Source of the DNA: Oscillospiraceae bacterium
GTDB taxonomy: Bacteria; Bacillota; Clostridia; Oscillospirales; Ruminococcaceae
Assembly: GCA_017847995.1 (NCBI GenBank)
Contig: JAGAPB010000025.1
Span: 1-52,309, forward strand
DNA: 52,309 nucleotides
Direction of reading: 5' to 3'
Part shown: positions 27,940 to 36,727 of the stretch, one piece after another
Position numbering within the stretch: the stretch's first letter is position 1
Layout: every line of letters starts with the position of its first letter
Translations under genes and position numbers: made by a program
Notes under the pieces: model-generated
Database searches by the model: none
What the model saw: the letters and a program-made list of their open reading frames with translations, nothing else
Told to the model about the DNA's origin: nothing

Positions 27940-29700
27940 TCATACCTTTTTGCCAGCAAAGCGCACGACCACAGCCAAAACAGTGGTGCCGACCGCCAAA
28001 GCGACCCACGCAGGCATGCCGGTCAGGCTGGTCAGCAGGGTGCCGCACACCACAGTGATGATCGCTACCGTAAGGGCATAGGGCATCTGGGTGCGCACAT
28101 GGTCCATGGTCTCGCATCCGGCCCCCAAAGCCGCCAGAATGGTGCAGTCGGTCATGGGCGAGCAGTGGTCGCCAAAGATACTGCCCGAAAGAACGGCGGC
28201 CACACAGGCCAGCATAAAAGGGTCTGCGGAGGGGTCGGCCGAAATGCCGCCAACGGCTGCCACAATGGGCACCGCCATGGGCATGACCATGAACATACAG
28301 CCGTAGCTGCCGGTGGCAAAGGAAACCAAACAGCAGGTGAGAAAGATGAGGGTGGGTACCAGCAGCTTGGGAATACCGGCGCTGATGGCGTCGACCACAA
28401 AGTAGACGCTGCCCAACTGGGAAACACAGTCGGAAAGGGTCCAGGCCAGGATCAGCACGATGATGGTGGGCATCAGCGAGATGGCGCCGTCCACCCAGGC
28501 AAGAATGCCGTCATGAACATTAAACAGATTGAGGCACACACCCATGATAAGTGCGGCAAAGCCCGCCAGGAAAGCCCCCTCCATGACCAGCTGGATGGTG
28601 TCGGCACAGCCGATGATGGTAGAGAGGTTATTGAAAGAAAAACCTGCCTCAGGGCTAATTAAGCCGCTTTCAATGGCAGTGGCTCTTCCTGTGATGTAAA
28701 AGGCGGCCAGGTCAAAGATCAGCATCAGCACGATGCTGCCAAAGGCCAGAAGGATACGACGCCATTGGCGGTCGGAATGGTCATAGCCGGGCAGCTCTTC
28801 GGGGCGGTCGGTAACGACCTGGGTACCCTTTTTAACAGGGTGTCCCGCTCTGGCACGGCGTTCGGCCTGCAGCATGGGGCCATACTCTCGGCCGCTCAGG
28901 GTCAGCAGCAGAATAAAGACAATGGCAAAAATGCAGTAGAAACAGTAGGGAATGCTGTTAAAGAAGATATGGAACGCGCTGGCGGTGGAACCGATGGCGT
29001 CCAAACCTTCCTGAATGACCGAAACTTCAACGGCCACCCAACTGGAGATAACGGCGATGCCGGCCAGGGGGGCGGCGGTGGAGTCCACAATGTAGGAAAG
29101 CTTTTCGCGGCTGACACCGGCCTTGTCGGTAACAGGGGTAAGAACAGGACCGGAGATCAGGGCATTGGCGTAGTCGTCAAAGAAAAACAGGGTGCAGAAT
29201 AGCTGGCTGACCGCATTCGCCTTGCGGGGACTGTTGATTTTTTTGGTCAGCTTGCGGGCGGTGGCTTCAAAGCCGCCGCTGCGGCGGATGACGCCTTCCA
29301 TGCCGCCAACGGCAACACAAAGGATCAGCACCTGAACGTTTTCATAGTTTGCAGAAGTATCAAGAATACCGATCACCGTGCGGTGAAAGGTATCGTAGAA
29401 CATGCCGCCGCCGTCAATGGCGGTAAGCAGGGCCGCACCCGAAAGCACACCGGCCAGCAGCGAAACGATTACGTCGCCGGTAAGAAAAGCCAGCGCCACG
29501 GCAAAAAGCGGGGGCAGCAGCGACCACATTCCCAGCGCGTGGCCCAGCGCTTCGGAATCACCCAGGCCCGGCAGCATGGGTGCCAGGTCCATTACATGAA
29601 AAACAGCAAAAAACGCCCCCATGCAAAGCAGGGCGGTGAGAGCACGCTTCAGCTCCCAGGATCTGTTTTTCAGCGTTGTAAGCATACTGTTAAATCTCAA
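27940..29700 (-). CDS. NhaC family Na+/H+ antiporter
   Basis: A 586-residue membrane protein with about 12 hydrophobic segments. NhaC-family features: LLAGVLSGAALL near the N-terminus, FDDYANALISGPVLTPVTD, where charged residues lie inside a membrane region, and FGDHCSPMTDCTILAALGAGC near the C-terminus. Members exchange Na+ for H+, or metabolites such as malate for lactate. The start is TTG 29700, placed by GGGAGG 8 bases upstream; the next in-frame ATG is 29685. It is divided from the agmatine operon by a terminator, so it is a separate unit, but a role in pH or ion balance beside an ammonia-releasing pathway is plausible. Confidence 0.9.
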   Translation of the reverse strand: MRFNSMLTTLKNRSWELKRALTALLCMGAFFAVFHVMDLAPMLPGLGDSEALGHALGMWSLLPPLFAVALAFLTGDVIVSLLAGVLSGAALLTAIDGGGMFYDTFHRTVIGILDTSANYENVQVLILCVAVGGMEGVIRRSGGFEATARKLTKKINSPRKANAVSQLFCTLFFFDDYANALISGPVLTPVTDKAGVSREKLSYIVDSTAAPLAGIAVISSWVAVEVSVIQEGLDAIGSTASAFHIFFNSIPYCFYCIFAIVFILLLTLSGREYGPMLQAERRARAGHPVKKGTQVVTDRPEELPGYDHSDRQWRRILLAFGSIVLMLIFDLAAFYITGRATAIESGLISPEAGFSFNNLSTIIGCADTIQLVMEGAFLAGFAALIMGVCLNLFNVHDGILAWVDGAISLMPTIIVLILAWTLSDCVSQLGSVYFVVDAISAGIPKLLVPTLIFLTCCLVSFATGSYGCMFMVMPMAVPIVAAVGGISADPSADPFMLACVAAVLSGSIFGDHCSPMTDCTILAALGAGCETMDHVRTQMPYALTVAIITVVCGTLLTSLTGMPAWVALAVGTTVLAVVVRFAGKKV

Positions 29701-29752
29701 TGTAATTGCCTCCCGTCGGATTTTATCACAACCGCAGAAGCCATGATATGAT

Positions 29753-29797
29753 GAAAAAACAGGCCCCCATTCAGGCAATATTGGAATGGGGGCCTTT
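29753..29797 (-). terminator. Terminator of the agmatine deiminase operon
   Basis: AGGCCCCCATTC (29761-29772) pairs with its complement at 29784-29795. On the minus strand a run of T (29759-29754) follows the stem. Confidence 0.85.
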
Positions 29798-29819
29798 GGA
29801 TCAGAGATTTGCTATGGGG

Positions 29820-30761
29820 TTATGCAAAAGAAATAACGGTGCCGGTTTTACCTTCCAGGGCGTCAATGGCTTTATCCAGCGAGGTGATAATGGCCTGTTT
29901 GCCGGGGTTGGTGCGCACAAACTTCATGGCAGCCTGTACCTTGGGCAGCATGGAACCGGGAGCAAAGTGGCCTTCTTCGCAGTATTTGGCTGCGTCAGCC
30001 AGGCTCATGTGGTCCAGGCTTTCCTGGTTGGGCTTGCCCCAGTTGATGGCAACCTTTTCCACTTCGGTCAGGATCATCAGGGTATCGGCATCGACCTGTT
30101 CTGCCAGCAGTTCAGCGGCAAAGTCCTTGTCGATAACGGCTGCAACACCCTGCAGGGTGCCGTCGGGGTTTTCCATAACGGGAATACCGCCGCCGCCGCA
30201 GGTGATCACAATGGTGTCCTTCCACAGGCGCTTTACGTCGTTGATCTCAACGATGCGCTGGGGCAGGGGAGAAGCCACCACACGGCGCCAGCCACGGCCG
30301 GCGTCTTCCTTCATGGCGTAACCCTTTTCGGCAGCCAGCTGGTCGGCTTCTTCCTTGGTGTAAAAGCCGCCGATGGGCTTGGTGGGGTTCTGGAAAGCAG
30401 GGTCAGCAGCGTCAACGATCATCTGAGTGACCAGGCTGACAACAGGGATATTCATGTTCCGGCGGGCCAGCGAGTAGCGCAGGGCCTGCTGGATGTGATA
30501 GCCGATATATCCCTGGCTCATGGCACCGCAAACGTCAAAGGGCATGGGAGGTACCACGTCCTTGGCGGTTTCGCTGGCAAGCAGGATGCGGCCAACCTGG
30601 GGACCGTTGCCGTGAACGATGGCCAGCTCGTAGCCATTGGCGCTCAGTTCGGCAATGTGTTCACAGGTCTGCTTTACTACTTCCAGCTGACCTTCTGCGG
30701 TGGGAGCACTCTTCTTGGATTGCAGAGCGTTGCCGCCCAGAGCAATAACAAGTTTAGACAC
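29820..30761 (-). CDS. arcC: Carbamate kinase
   Basis: Transfers the phosphate of carbamoyl phosphate to ADP, yielding ATP, CO2 and ammonia. The 313-residue protein shows VIALGGNAL at the N-terminus, the HGNGPQVG motif, TCGGGGIPV in the centre and a C-terminal nucleotide-binding segment (LMILTEVEKVAINWGKP). It starts at GTG 30761 behind AAGGAGG, 25 bases after the carbamoyltransferase. As last gene of the agmatine operon it harvests the energy of the pathway. Because no arginine deiminase (arcA) is present, it serves agmatine rather than arginine here. Confidence 0.95.
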   Translation of the reverse strand: MSKLVIALGGNALQSKKSAPTAEGQLEVVKQTCEHIAELSANGYELAIVHGNGPQVGRILLASETAKDVVPPMPFDVCGAMSQGYIGYHIQQALRYSLARRNMNIPVVSLVTQMIVDAADPAFQNPTKPIGGFYTKEEADQLAAEKGYAMKEDAGRGWRRVVASPLPQRIVEINDVKRLWKDTIVITCGGGGIPVMENPDGTLQGVAAVIDKDFAAELLAEQVDADTLMILTEVEKVAINWGKPNQESLDHMSLADAAKYCEEGHFAPGSMLPKVQAAMKFVRTNPGKQAIITSLDKAIDALEGKTGTVISFA

Positions 30762-30786
30762 AGAGATTTCCTCCTTAAAAGCGTAC

Positions 30787-31815
30787 TTAGTTCAGGCCGA
30801 TCTTGGTCATGAAGGCATCCAGGGATTCCTTGGCAGCAGCCTTCTGCAGTTCGGTGGTGTCCTTCTGGTAGTTGCACAGCCATACCAGCAGACCACGCAT
30901 GGCGGTCAGACGGTTGCCGGCTTCTTCCCAGCACAGGGAGGATTCGGAGTCGGCTACTTCGTCGGTAACGTCTTCGCCACGGGTGGCGGGCAGGCAGTGC
31001 ATGAACTTGCAGCCGATGTTGCCCAGAGCCATCAGTTCGCGGTTTACCTGGTAGTCGCCAAAGATGCGTACGCGTTCTTCCTTGGGCATTTCGGATTCGT
31101 ACAGACCGTACCAAACGTCGGTGTAGATGAAGTCGGCACCCTTTACCAGATCACGGTCATCGCCGTATTCAAAGGTAGCGCCGCTTTCTTCGCAGTTCTT
31201 AGCAATCACTTCCATGCAGGCAGCAGAGGGAGAGTCGGGCAGCTGATGACCCTTGGGGCCGTAGTGAGCAAACTTCATGCCCAGCTTGGTGGTGATCATG
31301 GCCAAAGAAGCGCAAACCTGGGTGGCGTCGCCTACGAAAACGACCTTGCAGTCTTCCAGCTTCTTGCCGCGGGGCAGGTTTTCAACGATGGTGCACATGT
31401 CGCCGATTTCCTGGGTGGGATGGTTGTAGTCGGACATGGCGTTCAGAACGGGGATGGTGCAGGCTTCGGCCAGGTCAACAACGGTCTTGTGTTCGATAAC
31501 ACGAGCCATAACAACGTCGATGAGCTGAGACAGAACCTTGCCGGTGTCGCCGATGGTTTCGTGGCCGCCCAGCTGGATCATGCCAGGCCCAAGGTACTGG
31601 GCATGGCCGCCCATCTGGCTCATAGCGGTTTCAAAGGAAACACGGGTACGGGTGGAAGACTGCTGGAAGATCATGCCCAGGGTCTTGTTCTTCATCAGAG
31701 GGGGATAGTAACCGGCCTTGATGCACTTTTTGATTTCGAGGGACAGGTAGATGATGTCAAGCAGTTCCTGCTTGGTGAAGTCGCTGGTGTCGATAAAATG
31801 GCGAAGCTGATTCAT
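30787..31815 (-). CDS. ptcA: Putrescine carbamoyltransferase
   Basis: Splits N-carbamoylputrescine with phosphate to putrescine and carbamoyl phosphate. The 342-residue protein has the carbamoyl-phosphate site STRTR, HPTQ and the catalytic-loop [15 protein letters not shown]. The N-terminal part ([19 protein letters not shown]) and the Tyr-Gly-Leu-Tyr-Glu stretch after DVW resemble enterococcal putrescine carbamoyltransferase more than ornithine carbamoyltransferase. The long C-terminal helix, which the enterococcal enzyme uses for trimer assembly, is also present. Neighbourhood (agmatine deiminase upstream, carbamate kinase downstream) supports the substrate. The alternative is a catabolic ornithine enzyme, less likely. 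Confidence 0.9.
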   Translation of the reverse strand: MNQLRHFIDTSDFTKQELLDIIYLSLEIKKCIKAGYYPPLMKNKTLGMIFQQSSTRTRVSFETAMSQMGGHAQYLGPGMIQLGGHETIGDTGKVLSQLIDVVMARVIEHKTVVDLAEACTIPVLNAMSDYNHPTQEIGDMCTIVENLPRGKKLEDCKVVFVGDATQVCASLAMITTKLGMKFAHYGPKGHQLPDSPSAACMEVIAKNCEESGATFEYGDDRDLVKGADFIYTDVWYGLYESEMPKEERVRIFGDYQVNRELMALGNIGCKFMHCLPATRGEDVTDEVADSESSLCWEEAGNRLTAMRGLLVWLCNYQKDTTELQKAAAKESLDAFMTKIGLN

Positions 31816-31869
31816 TGTTTTTTCCTCCTAGAATTTTAGTTTTGTTAATATTGTTGGCTGCAGGCTGAC

Positions 31870-31908
31870 TGCCCCGAAAGGGCGGGGCGGGTCTTTGCGG
31901 CCCGCCCC
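31870..31908 (-). other. Tandem GC-rich hairpins in the aguA-ptcA gap
   Basis: GGGGCGGG (31884-31891) can pair with CCCGCCCC (31901-31908), and GCCC with GGGC around a GAAA-type loop at 31871-31882. No T-run follows. They may set mRNA stability or attenuate genes downstream of agmatine deiminase. Confidence 0.6.
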
Positions 31909-31946
31909 AGGAGAGGGGGAAGTCAATGAGCGCTGATTTGTTTTAA

Positions 31947-33077
31947 TTAGACCTTGGGCTGCTGCTGGGTGATGCAGTGGATGTTGCCGCCGCCGTAAGC
32001 AACTTCGGTGGTCATAACGGGTTCGATCACATAGCCGGGGAACATTTCCTGAGCCTGCTGTACTGCCAGGGCGTCGTTTTCGTCGCCGTACTGGGGCAGG
32101 ATGATGGCGTCGTTGGTGATCAGGAAGTTCATGTAGGAAGCGATGGAGATCTCGCCTTCTTCACGGGGAATAGCACCGGTAGCGGTGTCGATGGACCAGG
32201 CATCCTTCAGGTAGCAGGGTTCCTTGGTCATGCACATTTTGTAAACCTTCAGCTTGCGGCCCTTGGCGTCGGTGGCTTCAGACAGGGTCTTGTAAGCGGC
32301 CTGAGCAGCTTCATAGAAGGGATGATTGGGGTCTTCGGTCCAGATGCAGGCTACTTCGCCGGGACGGATGTAGCAGGCAACGTCGTCGATGTGGCCGTTG
32401 GTTTCATAGGGATCGATGCCGTCCTTGATCCAGATGATCTTTTCCAGGTTCAGGTATTCCTTCAGCATCATTTCGATCTGTTCCTTGTCCAGGTTGGGAA
32501 CGTTACGGCCGGCGTCGGGGTTCAGCAGGCACATTTCGGTGGTGATCAGGGTGCCTTCGCCGTCAACGTGAATGGAGCCGCCTTCCAGGATGAAGTCCAG
32601 GCCGGCGGGGCAGCTGTCGGCGTCGGTGCGGTAGCTGTCGATGCCCTGCAGGTCACAGATCTTCTGTGCCATGGCGTCGTCGTTGGCCCAGGGGAAGTAC
32701 AGGCCGTCTACCAGGCCGCCCCAGGCGTTAAAGATCCAGTCTACGCCGCGGATCTCGCCCTTGTCGTTGATTACAAAGGTGGGGCCGCAGTCGCGGCACC
32801 AGCTGTCGTCGCTGCTCATTTCAACAACACGGATGTGTTCGGGCAGACGGGCACGGCAGTTGGCATACTGGCTGTTGTTTACCAGCATGGTAACAGGGGT
32901 GTGCTTAGCAATAGCAATAGCAACTTCGGTGAAAGCCTTCTGAGCAGGCTTTGCGCCCTGACGCCAGTTGTCGGGACGTTCGGGCCAGATCATAAAGATG
33001 TGTTCCTGGGGTTCAAATTCGCCAGGCATACGGAAGCCGTCCTGCTTGGGGGTAGAACCATAAATACGCTTTGCCAT
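31947..33077 (-). CDS. aguA: Agmatine deiminase
   Basis: Hydrolyses agmatine to N-carbamoylputrescine and ammonia. It is a 376-residue member of the guanidine-modifying pentein superfamily. Visible active-site elements: the DSWCRDCGPTF stretch, the catalytic His in ETNGHIDD and the nucleophile Cys in GGGNIHCITQQ close to the C-terminus, matching the Cys near position 357 of the enterococcal enzyme. LEGGSIHVDGEGT is also typical. It begins with ATG behind TAGGAGGAAA. It is the second gene of the leftward operon, 46 bases after the antiporter gene. Confidence 0.96.
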   Translation of the reverse strand: MAKRIYGSTPKQDGFRMPGEFEPQEHIFMIWPERPDNWRQGAKPAQKAFTEVAIAIAKHTPVTMLVNNSQYANCRARLPEHIRVVEMSSDDSWCRDCGPTFVINDKGEIRGVDWIFNAWGGLVDGLYFPWANDDAMAQKICDLQGIDSYRTDADSCPAGLDFILEGGSIHVDGEGTLITTEMCLLNPDAGRNVPNLDKEQIEMMLKEYLNLEKIIWIKDGIDPYETNGHIDDVACYIRPGEVACIWTEDPNHPFYEAAQAAYKTLSEATDAKGRKLKVYKMCMTKEPCYLKDAWSIDTATGAIPREEGEISIASYMNFLITNDAIILPQYGDENDALAVQQAQEMFPGYVIEPVMTTEVAYGGGNIHCITQQQPKV

Positions 33078-33123
33078 AATTGGATTTCCTCCTAATATGA
33101 TTTCGTTGCGATAATAAATTTTT

Positions 33124-34494
33124 TTACTTCTTCTTGTTGCGGGCCGAGATCAGAACTTCACCCAGGCCGATGCAGATGATGGCGCCGATGGTGATGGGCA
33201 GAACGGCGGCCAGGGTTTCGGGATCAAAGGACAGGGGAACAGCGCAGAACAGAACCGAGATAACGATCAGAACGAAGGGAACCCAGGCCATGATCTTCAG
33301 CAGAGCGGGACCACCGGGTACACGGAAGGGACGTTCGGTGTCGGGGTCTACCTTGCGCAGCTTCAGGAAGCCGGGGAAGATGGGCAGGTAGCTCATCAGG
33401 AACAGAACCAGGTTCAGGGCAAAGAAGGTCCAGAACAGTTCAGATTCGGGAGCAGCCAGAGTCATGATAACACCCAGCACGCAGATGACAGCGGCAACAA
33501 CACCGTTGATGATGGCAGAGCCAACAGGCATGTCGTTTTTGCTCCAGCGCTTGGTGAAAGGCTTGGGCATGTCGCCGTTTTCGGCAGCGTAGCAGGCGGT
33601 ATTGTTAACGCCCAGGGACCAGGAGATCATGTTGCCGAACAGAGTTACCATGAACAGCAGTGCAACAGCGCCAATGAACACGCCGCCTTCCTGGCCGCTC
33701 ATCAGAACAACAGCTTCGATCAGACCGGCAGCGGCGTCAATTTCTTCGGCAGGAATGCCGGCGCCAATGCCAAAGCCGCCCAGCAGATAGATGGCGGCAA
33801 TTACCAGACCGCCAACGATGATGGCCTGAGGGATCTGCTTCTTGGGATTTTCCATGTCGTCAGAGAAGGTGCAGATAACTTCAAAGCCGAGCATATTAAA
33901 GATGATAACAGAGATGAAAGACAGGCTGTCCAGGTCGAAGCTGGGCAGGAAGGTGGCGGGGCTCATGTCGTTAACAAAGCCGTTCTGGATGATGAAATAG
34001 ATGCCCATGCCGCCAACCAGCAAAGCCAGACCAACCTTGATGACGGCACAGATATTCAGGATAATTGCGCTGTCACAAACGGGGAAGCAGGCAATGATGG
34101 TAACAATGAGGATGAATGCCAACTGAAGCAGCAGACCGACCCAGATGTTGATCTCAATGCCGAAAGCAATGGACAGCAGGTCGGGGATCATAACAGCCAG
34201 AGAAGCCATCCACAGGGGGAAGTTGAGCCAGTACCACCAGGCGGCACGGGCGCCCCAACGGGTTCCGGGATAAGCCTTGTTGGTCCAGTCATACAGACCG
34301 CCTTCGCCCTGATAAGTGGTGCCCAACTCGGAAGAGATCAGGCCGTAGGGCAGAAGGAATGCGAAGATCATAAACAGCCACCAGAAGAACTGGCTGTTGC
34401 CCAGTGCTGCAACAGGAGCAGCAGCTTCAGCTACGAATACTACGCATATAACCGTAAGAATTATTGTGCTGAGACTGATTTTCTTTTTTTGCAT
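33124..34494 (-). CDS. aguD: APC-family agmatine/putrescine antiporter
   Basis: A 457-residue amino acid-polyamine-organocation transporter with about 12 membrane helices. The APC pattern is clear: helix 1 (FVAEAAAPVAALGNSQFFWW), the GEGGLYDWT loop and helix 6 with MLGFEVICTFSDDM. As first gene of the agmatine deiminase operon, it most likely swaps external agmatine for internal putrescine, as AguD does in enterococci and streptococci; this rests on context. ATG 34494 is chosen because AAAGGAGTG precedes it. The gene is divergent from the LuxR regulator. Confidence 0.88.
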   Translation of the reverse strand: MQKKKISLSTIILTVICVVFVAEAAAPVAALGNSQFFWWLFMIFAFLLPYGLISSELGTTYQGEGGLYDWTNKAYPGTRWGARAAWWYWLNFPLWMASLAVMIPDLLSIAFGIEINIWVGLLLQLAFILIVTIIACFPVCDSAIILNICAVIKVGLALLVGGMGIYFIIQNGFVNDMSPATFLPSFDLDSLSFISVIIFNMLGFEVICTFSDDMENPKKQIPQAIIVGGLVIAAIYLLGGFGIGAGIPAEEIDAAAGLIEAVVLMSGQEGGVFIGAVALLFMVTLFGNMISWSLGVNNTACYAAENGDMPKPFTKRWSKNDMPVGSAIINGVVAAVICVLGVIMTLAAPESELFWTFFALNLVLFLMSYLPIFPGFLKLRKVDPDTERPFRVPGGPALLKIMAWVPFVLIVISVLFCAVPLSFDPETLAAVLPITIGAIICIGLGEVLISARNKKK

Positions 34495-34811
34495 TCTTGT
34501 ACACTCCTTTTGTTTGTTACACCAATATAAATAGGGTGTTGTTTGGCACCCAGACCGCACAGGTCTGCTGTGCTTACAAATAAAGTATGGCATTTGGATG
34601 GGAGGATGAATAGTTAGATTTTCTGCAAACGATTGTTTATTTTATCTATAACTAACATAAACTAAAGTAAACTTTTAAGCGATATGCACAAAGCAGGAAA
34701 GGGAAGTTGTCATACCCTGTCAATTTATCGCCCCTGATTTTCGTGCTAAAATATAGTAGTAAATGATATTGGATTTTATCCCCGAATTTTTTGAGGGTAA
34801 GGAGTTTTAGT
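34495..34811. other. Divergent control region between the antiporter and LuxR-type regulator genes
   Basis: 317 bases without a gene. It holds the RBS of both genes, a hairpin GCACAG...CTGTGC around 34569-34584 in the leader of the leftward operon, three 10-base-phased AAC repeats (34650-34679) and an AAACGATTGTTT near-palindrome at 34628-34639 that resembles part of a catabolite-repression site but lacks its 3' half. No consensus promoter is obvious for either gene, which would fit activator-dependent transcription. Confidence 0.55.
34650..34679. promoter_or_regulatory. Helically phased direct repeats, possible regulator binding site
   Basis: Three units, AACTAACATA, AACTAAAGTA and AACTTTTAAG, follow each other with an exact 10-base period. 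They lie midway between the divergent genes. Binding by the LuxR-type protein is only inferred from location and phasing. Confidence 0.4.
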
Positions 34812-35798
34812 GTGACACAGTATATTGTATTGTTGTTATATAATTTGTTTTTGACGGCAATTTATGCGATTGCCGCTGTTTGTGCATACTATTTTTACCT
34901 GCAAAAAAAGAATTCTCTTTTTGTTTCCCTGGTTATCATGTTCTGTGCCTATATTTTTGATAACACCATTGTAGGCTGCACCGAGCTTATCCCCGAATTC
35001 GCAACCCTGTATGATACTACCTTCATGCTTTCTCCTTCGATCAAAACGGTATACTTTACAACTTTGATCGCCAGCATGCTTTATACCTGCCTAAAGGCGC
35101 TGAAGGGCTTGACGTTGGCCCGCATGGTCGTTCCCGTTGGCATCTTTGCCGCCGCCCTCATCAGTTGCCCCCTTATTCCCGACAATAGCTGGCAGGTTTA
35201 CATTTATTATCTGTGCACCCAAATCATGATGGTGGGTATGGCCCTGTGGGGCTTGCGCCGCCTGAAAAAGACCCCTGACTGCATCGAGCAGGCCTACCAG
35301 ACGCTGGCCAGACAGATGATGATCGTGTTGGCGGTGCTGGCTGTTTTGATCACCGTGGAGGACACGATAGTCATTTTCTGGTTCGACGTCTTTACCAAAG
35401 CCGGCCTAAAGATCAACAACCGCAATGTTACCGAAAATGTTTTGATGCTGGTGTTTGCCTTCGCCCTGATCCGCCGGGCACAGCGCCACCTGGTCAACCA
35501 TATCAAAGAAACCTCCCGCTACCGCAGTTCTACCCTGCAGGATGCTCCGTCTCCCTTTAAGGTGTTCTGCAGCAAATATATGCTGACCGACCGTGAAAGC
35601 GAAATTCTGGAATATCTACTCAAGGGCAAAAGCCAGCAGGAGATCAGCGATGAGCTGGTGATCGCCCTGGGCACGGTTAAAACCCATATCCACAACATTT
35701 ACCAGAAGGCCGGCGTTGCCAACCGCAGCCAATTGCTGAATAGTTATGATGTTTTCAGCGCTTCGGAAGGCGAAAACGGCGGGCTGCCTGTGCGGTAA
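34812..35798 (+). CDS. Membrane-bound LuxR-family regulator of agmatine catabolism (AguR-like)
   Basis: A 328-residue protein with about seven hydrophobic segments in residues 1-230 and a LuxR-type helix-turn-helix at about 250-310 (LTDRESEILEYLLKGKSQQ, then LGTVKTHIHNIYQKAGV). This is the layout of AguR, the one-component membrane sensor that activates agmatine deiminase operons in streptococci and enterococci. Here too it is divergent from the operon. The start is GTG 34812, set by TAAGGAG 7 bases before; an upstream TTG at 34791 would overlap that RBS. Agmatine sensing is inferred from context. Confidence 0.88.
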   Translation: MTQYIVLLLYNLFLTAIYAIAAVCAYYFYLQKKNSLFVSLVIMFCAYIFDNTIVGCTELIPEFATLYDTTFMLSPSIKTVYFTTLIASMLYTCLKALKGLTLARMVVPVGIFAAALISCPLIPDNSWQVYIYYLCTQIMMVGMALWGLRRLKKTPDCIEQAYQTLARQMMIVLAVLAVLITVEDTIVIFWFDVFTKAGLKINNRNVTENVLMLVFAFALIRRAQRHLVNHIKETSRYRSSTLQDAPSPFKVFCSKYMLTDRESEILEYLLKGKSQQEISDELVIALGTVKTHIHNIYQKAGVANRSQLLNSYDVFSASEGENGGLPVR

Positions 35799-35820
35799 GT
35801 TTTTGAAAAATTGATAACAG

Positions 35821-35859
35821 AAAAGGACACTTTTCCCGTTGGGGAAAGGTGTCCTTTTT
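35821..35859 (+). terminator. Terminator after the LuxR-type regulator
   Basis: AAAAGGACAC (35821-35830) continuing through TTTCCC pairs with GGGAAA and GTGTCCTTTT (35842-35858), a 16-bp stem ending in T. Confidence 0.9.
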
Positions 35860-35915
35860 GTATGGTCTTAGTTTTTGCCCCGCATCATATAATCAAAAAG
35901 AGGGGAGGGGATGGC

Positions 35916-36677
35916 TTGTTTGGAGTGGTGCGCTTTCGCCCGGGAAGGCTTTGGCCGCTGCCGGCCCTGCTGGTCTGCCTGCTGCTTCTTCCAACGGCAA
36001 GCTACGCGGAAAGGCCTGCTTCTACCGCTGCGTACGTTCCCTCTCCGGAAGAAGAGGCCCACACTGTTTACCTTACCTTTGACGATGGCCCCAGCGCCAA
36101 CACAACGGCCCTCCTGGAGGTTTTGGATGAATTCGGTATCAGGGCCACCTTCTTTGTTACGGGCCAATACGAAGGGGATACAGCCGGTTTGCTGCGGCAT
36201 ATTGCCGAAAGAGGCCATTCCATCGGCCTGCACAGCTTTGCCCATGAATACAATGAAATATACAGTTACAGCGAGGCCTTTTTTGCCGACCTGGAAAAGG
36301 TGGATGAGCTGGTTTTTTCCGCCACCGGCCTGCGGGCCACCCTCTATCGCTTTCCGGGCGGCAGCCTGAACAGCCATTGCCCCGAGTGGCTGAGGGCCGA
36401 GCTGCGCAGGCAGTTGGCCGACAGGGGCTACACCTACTTTGACTGGAATGTGGTTTCGGGCGACCAGGGCCATACGGTCTATACTGCGCAGGAATTGTTT
36501 GACAATGTGATCAACGGGGCTGCACAGGTTACTTCCGGACCGTTGTTTATCCTGTTCCACGACACCAACCACTGCAGCACCACCCCCGAAGCCGTGCGTC
36601 TTGTGGCCGAACACTTTTTGGAGGAAGGCTGGCAGTTCCGCCCTATCACCGGTGATACAGCCCCCATTCACTTCTAA
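35916..36677 (+). CDS. Secreted polysaccharide deacetylase (NodB homology)
   Basis: A 253-residue exported enzyme that removes acetyl groups from a polysaccharide such as peptidoglycan, of the PdaA/NodB type. The signal peptide ends at PTASYA, without a lipobox. NodB motifs: TFDDGPS (motif 1, two Asp), HSFAH (motif 2, zinc His pair), RFPGGS (motif 3, Arg) and a C-terminal LFHDT (motif 5). The longer open frame runs through the previous terminator, so the start is placed at TTG 35916, just after AGGGGAGGGG; an ATG at 35911 is out of frame. TATAAT at 35888 may be its -10, with a poor -35. Confidence 0.88.
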   Translation: MFGVVRFRPGRLWPLPALLVCLLLLPTASYAERPASTAAYVPSPEEEAHTVYLTFDDGPSANTTALLEVLDEFGIRATFFVTGQYEGDTAGLLRHIAERGHSIGLHSFAHEYNEIYSYSEAFFADLEKVDELVFSATGLRATLYRFPGGSLNSHCPEWLRAELRRQLADRGYTYFDWNVVSGDQGHTVYTAQELFDNVINGAAQVTSGPLFILFHDTNHCSTTPEAVRLVAEHFLEEGWQFRPITGDTAPIHF

Positions 36678-36679
36678 AC

Positions 36680-36714
36680 AAAAACACCCCTACCGGTGCG
36701 GTAAGGGTGTTTTT
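36680..36714. terminator. Bidirectional terminator between deacetylase and potD
   Basis: AAAAACACCC (36680-36689) and TACCG pair with CGGTA and GGGTGTTTTT (36705-36714). Confidence 0.9.
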
Positions 36715-36727
36715 CATTTGGGATAAA

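Noticed and set aside
34620..34645. A catabolite-repression (cre) site near AAACGATTGTTT
   Set aside because: The 5' half fits the consensus, but the terminal CA half does not; kept only as a remark.
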